Assembly: GCA_039930945.1 (NCBI GenBank)
Contig: JBDTSW010000055.1
Location: 1-14,776 of the forward strand
Direction of reading: 5' to 3'
Source of the DNA: JBDTSW01 sp039930945
GTDB lineage: Bacteria > Actinomycetota > Thermoleophilia > Solirubrobacterales > 70-9
DNA length: 14,776 nucleotides
The notes under the pieces were generated by a model. That model did no database searches. It was not told the origin of the DNA and worked only from the letters and a program-made list of their open reading frames with translations. Numbering within the stretch: the first letter of the stretch is position 1; every line of letters starts with the position of its first letter. Positions 12,451-14,776 of this stretch are shown here, piece after piece. The translations under genes were made by a program, and so were the position numbers.

Positions 12451-13362
12451 CTAACCCGCCGCCCCCGGACGCGAAGCGGAGGAGGCGGCGGCATGTCTGA
12501 GGATGTCCGCGGCCCCCGCCGCCAGCATCCGCTCGGCGAGCGCGGCGCCGAGCGCGGCGGCGTCGTCGGCCGAGCCCTCGACCCTGTCGCGGACCCACTC
12601 GCTGCCGTCGGCGAGCCCCGCGAAGCCGTCCACGCCCAACTCGTCGCCCGACGCCCGCGCCAGGACTCCGACCGGGGTGTGGCAGTCGGCGCCCAGGGCG
12701 ACGGTCGCGGCGCGCTCGGCGGTGAACTCGATCACTGAGGCACGGTCGAGCAGGTGTGCGGCAGCGGTGGCGGCGCGCTCGTCGCCCTTGCGGACCTCCA
12801 GCGCCAAGGCACCCTGCCCCGGGGCCGGGGTCATCAGTTCGACGTCGAAGGCGAAGGCGATCTCGGCGGCACGGCCCAGCCGCGACAACCCGGCGACGGC
12901 GAGGACGATCCCGTCGCACTCGCCGGCGGCGAGCTTGCCGATGCGCGTGTCGACGTTGCCGCGAAGCTCGACCAGCTCGAGATCGGGTCGCAGCGCCGCC
13001 AGCTGGGCCCGGCGGCGAAGGCTGGCGGTGCCCACCCGAGCGCCCTCGGGGACGTCCGCGAGTGAGCCCGCGGCGCCCAGGTAAGCGTCGGCCGGGTCCT
13101 CACGGCCGGGAACCGCGACGATCTCGAGGCCGTCGGGGAGCTCCCCCGGCAGGTCCTTGGCCGAATGGACGCCGATGTCGACCGTGCCGTCGAGGATCGC
13201 CCGCTCGACCCCACGGACGAAACGCGCCTTGTCGCCGGCATCGGCGTCGGAGGTGCGGACCGGGACCACCTCGGCGCCCCCGAGCGCGCGGGAGACCGTT
13301 CCGGCCTGGGCCAGCGCCAGGGCGCTGCCGCGGGTGCCCAGTCGCAGGCTGCCGCCCTCCAT
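12451..13362 (-). CDS. hemC: Porphobilinogen deaminase (hydroxymethylbilane synthase)
   Basis: This 303-residue protein has all core motifs: RGSALALAQ (11-19), HSAKDLP with the catalytic aspartate Asp70 (66-72), SLRRRAQL (114-121), RGNVDTRIGKL (134-144) and APGQGALA (180-187). Cys227 in GADCHTPVG carries the dipyrromethane cofactor. It links four porphobilinogen units into hydroxymethylbilane, the substrate for the downstream HemD domain. One oddity is the stretch between Thr37 and Phe48 (TSDADAGDKARF). It is about eight residues shorter than the E. coli active-site-lid region and lacks the usual GGKGLF. Another is that the last residues (ASSASRPG) are encoded by a 19-bp sequence repeated in inverted orientation upstream of hemA. 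The ATG is 10 bp after the hemA stop, so it is co-transcribed. Confidence 0.96.
   Translation of the reverse strand: MEGGSLRLGTRGSALALAQAGTVSRALGGAEVVPVRTSDADAGDKARFVRGVERAILDGTVDIGVHSAKDLPGELPDGLEIVAVPGREDPADAYLGAAGSLADVPEGARVGTASLRRRAQLAALRPDLELVELRGNVDTRIGKLAAGECDGIVLAVAGLSRLGRAAEIAFAFDVELMTPAPGQGALALEVRKGDERAATAAAHLLDRASVIEFTAERAATVALGADCHTPVGVLARASGDELGVDGFAGLADGSEWVRDRVEGSADDAAALGAALAERMLAAGAADILRHAAASSASRPGAAG
12465..12483 (+). repeat. 19-bp dispersed repeat, copy 1 (3' end of hemC)
   Basis: The plus strand reads CCGGACGCGAAGCGGAGGA here. The identical 19 bases occur on the minus strand at 14776-14758. A 9-mer GAGGATGTC follows at 12499-12507, comparable in distance to that near copy 2, so the two may be copies of one element of about 45 bp. 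This copy lies inside the hemC tail codons. Confidence 0.7.
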
Positions 13363-13372
13363 TGCCGGGCGT

Positions 13373-14704
13373 TCAGCCGCGCTCGTCGCGGCGGCGAAGC
13401 TGGCGCACCTCGCCCTCGCTGCCCAGGGGCTCGCTCTCGGGGTCGAGGCCGAAGAGCTCGCGCAGGGCCGCGACCTTGGCGTAGGTGTCGTCGTCGTCGC
13501 CCGAGCGGCGCAGGCGCAGGGTGGGCTCGTGCAGGATCCGGCCGGAGATCGCGCGGGCCATCGCCTGCAGGCGCTCGCGGTCGGCCTCGGTCAGACCCTC
13601 CCAGCGCGACTCGTTCTCGGCGAGGACGCGCGTGACCACCTCGTCGCCGCGGGCGCGCAGGGCGGCGATCGTCGGCGTCACGTCCTGGGTGTCCAGCCAG
13701 CGGGCGAAGCGCGCCAGCTCGGCCCGCAACACCCCCTCGGCGCGGCGCGCCTCGGCCTGGCGGCCGGAGGCGTTGCGCTCGACCAGCGACTGCAGGTCGT
13801 CCATGTCGTAGAGCGTGACCCCGGCGAGCTCGCGGCAGCAGGGATCGATGTCGCGAGGCACCGCCAAGTCGACGAGCAGCATCGGTCGGTCGGGGCGGCC
13901 GGCCATCACCTCGGCCAGGCCCTCGCGCTCGAGCACGTGATGCGGTGAGCTGGTCGAGGCGGCGACGATGTCGGCCTCGATCATCTGCTCGGGCAGCTGA
14001 TCGAAGCGGACGGCGCTGCCGCCGAAGTGCTGCGCCAGCCCGATCGCCCGGTCGTAGCGGCGGTTGGCGATGAACACAGCCTCGACCCCTCGTGACGCCA
14101 GCGCCCGGGCGGTGAGCTCGGCGGTCTCGCCGGCGCCGACGATCAGCACGCGGCGGCTGGAGAGGTCGCCGAGCGTTCGCTGGGCCAGCTCGACGGCCAC
14201 CTGGGGGACCGAGAGCGCCCGCTCGGAGATGCCCGTCTCGGTTCGGGCGCGCTTACCGGCCGACAGCGCGCCGCGGAACAGGCGGTTGAGGATCGGCCCG
14301 GTGGCGCCCTCGACCAGGGCCAGCTCGTAGGCGCGCTTGACCTGACCCTGGATCTCGGCCTCACCGATGATCATCGAGTCGAGGCCGGCGGTGACCCGGA
14401 AGAGCTGCTCGGCGGCCTCGGGGCCGCGCAGCGAGTAGAGGTGTCCGATCAGCTCGGTCGGGCGGATGTCGGCCTCGCGGGCGAGGACCGCGAGCGCCCC
14501 CGACTCGGCGGCGACGCCGTCGGACGCGTAGAGGTAGAGCTCGGTGCGGTTGCAGGTCGAGATCGCCGCCGCCTCCTGGATCTGGTCGGCGTCGACGAGA
14601 TCGGCGAGCACGCCGACGGCGCGCCCCTCGGTCAGCGCCAGCCGCTCGCGCAGGTCGAGCGGCGAGGTCTTGTGTGAGACGCCTATGGCGAGAAGTTCAG
14701 CCAC
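13373..14704 (-). CDS. hemA: Glutamyl-tRNA reductase
   Basis: From the GTG at 14702-14704 the protein has 443 residues, normal for the family. It opens AELLAIGVSHKTSPLDLRERLAL. The catalytic cysteine is Cys51 in AISTCNRTELYLYA. LDSMIIGEAEIQGQVKRAY (108-126) is the conserved substrate-domain block. GAGET (190-194) starts the NADPH-binding domain, and the C-terminal helical dimerisation domain covers about 310-425. It reduces charged Glu-tRNA to glutamate-1-semialdehyde, the first committed step of C5-pathway tetrapyrrole synthesis. In-frame ATGs at 14758 and 14734 would add 18 or 10 residues made of a tandem repeat; they have GGAGG directly touching the ATG, poor spacing for initiation. I chose the GTG because homologues begin there. 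It is the first gene of hemA-hemC-cobA/hemD in this window. Confidence 0.95.
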   Translation of the reverse strand: MAELLAIGVSHKTSPLDLRERLALTEGRAVGVLADLVDADQIQEAAAISTCNRTELYLYASDGVAAESGALAVLAREADIRPTELIGHLYSLRGPEAAEQLFRVTAGLDSMIIGEAEIQGQVKRAYELALVEGATGPILNRLFRGALSAGKRARTETGISERALSVPQVAVELAQRTLGDLSSRRVLIVGAGETAELTARALASRGVEAVFIANRRYDRAIGLAQHFGGSAVRFDQLPEQMIEADIVAASTSSPHHVLEREGLAEVMAGRPDRPMLLVDLAVPRDIDPCCRELAGVTLYDMDDLQSLVERNASGRQAEARRAEGVLRAELARFARWLDTQDVTPTIAALRARGDEVVTRVLAENESRWEGLTEADRERLQAMARAISGRILHEPTLRLRRSGDDDDTYAKVAALRELFGLDPESEPLGSEGEVRQLRRRDERG

Positions 14705-14716
14705 GCGGCCCGCCCT

Positions 14717-14764
14717 GAATGACTCCGCCGACATCCTCCGGAGTAACTCCGCCGACATCCTCCG
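14717..14764 (-). repeat. 24-bp tandem repeat (two copies) upstream of hemA
   Basis: On the minus strand 14764-14741 and 14740-14717 are two adjacent 24-base units matching at 22 of 24 positions. The first 19 bases of each, CGGAGGATGTCGGCGGAGT, are identical. Each unit contains GGAGG fused to ATG, and 24 bp is eight codons, so both ATGs are in frame with hemA. An inverted repeat CGGAGT-A-ACTCCG (14739-14751) spans the unit boundary. Confidence 0.85.
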
Positions 14765-14776
14765 CTTCGCGTCCGG
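14758..14776 (-). repeat. 19-bp dispersed repeat, copy 2 (window edge)
   Basis: The minus strand reads CCGGACGCGAAGCGGAGGA and runs into the 24-bp tandem repeat. It is an exact inverted copy of 12465-12483. The match may extend beyond the window end. Confidence 0.7.

Noticed and set aside
14717..14776. CRISPR-like array
   Set aside because: There are only two directly adjacent 24-bp units with no spacers and no cas genes; this is a small tandem repeat.

Overview
The window is very GC-rich, uses GTG starts freely, and is packed with short-spaced genes. It carries a hemA-hemC-cobA/hemD heme cluster with an actinobacterial-style CobA-HemD fusion. I read it as a chromosomal, largely housekeeping segment of a high-GC actinobacterium. 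A Thermoleophilia/Solirubrobacterales-like lineage is my guess from overall feel and cannot be proven from the sequence alone. I see no integrase, transposase, CRISPR array, phage gene or toxin-antitoxin pair.

Layout. From 7227 down to 70 everything is on the minus strand. A TlpA-like thioredoxin lipoprotein is followed by a long-form NfeD membrane serine protease and an SPFH/slipin whose ATG directly abuts the nfeD stop. A 118-bp gap with three inverted repeats follows. Then come a GalT-family nucleotidylyltransferase, two tandem paralogous cupin genes and an unrecognised 223-residue protein, 9-12 bp apart. Farther on lie a 68-residue putative winged-helix protein, a SnoaL-like protein, tRNA-Arg(CCU) and a membrane-anchored monohaem cytochrome c. 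One gene faces the other way, at 7397-10087 (+): an SF2 DEAH helicase with an extreme acidic segment just before Walker A and a basic Arg/Gly tail. It converges on birA (minus). Upstream of birA on the minus strand are the fused uroporphyrinogen-III methyltransferase/synthase, hemC and hemA.

How the genes work together. HemA, HemC and the CobA-HemD fusion cover charged Glu-tRNA reduction, hydroxymethylbilane synthesis, uroporphyrinogen III formation and the branch to sirohaem/cobalamin. hemL and hemB are not in the window. BirA charges biotin carboxylases. NfeD-SPFH is a known membrane-domain pair, here preceded by an extracytoplasmic thioredoxin. GalT is a Leloir-type sugar enzyme, and its cupin neighbours may act on related small molecules, but that is inference from position.

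Most interesting signals: (1) the acidic pre-Walker-A segment of the helicase; (2) a 24-bp tandem repeat upstream of hemA whose flank recurs as an inverted 19-bp perfect copy at the hemC/hemD junction, with a weaker relative at the galT start; (3) clusters of inverted repeats in the three main gaps; (4) the tandem cupin pair; (5) a shortened active-site-lid region in HemC. I found no convincing wholly new multi-gene system. No gene-free stretch exceeds 300 bases; the longest (604-847) holds only inverted repeats.
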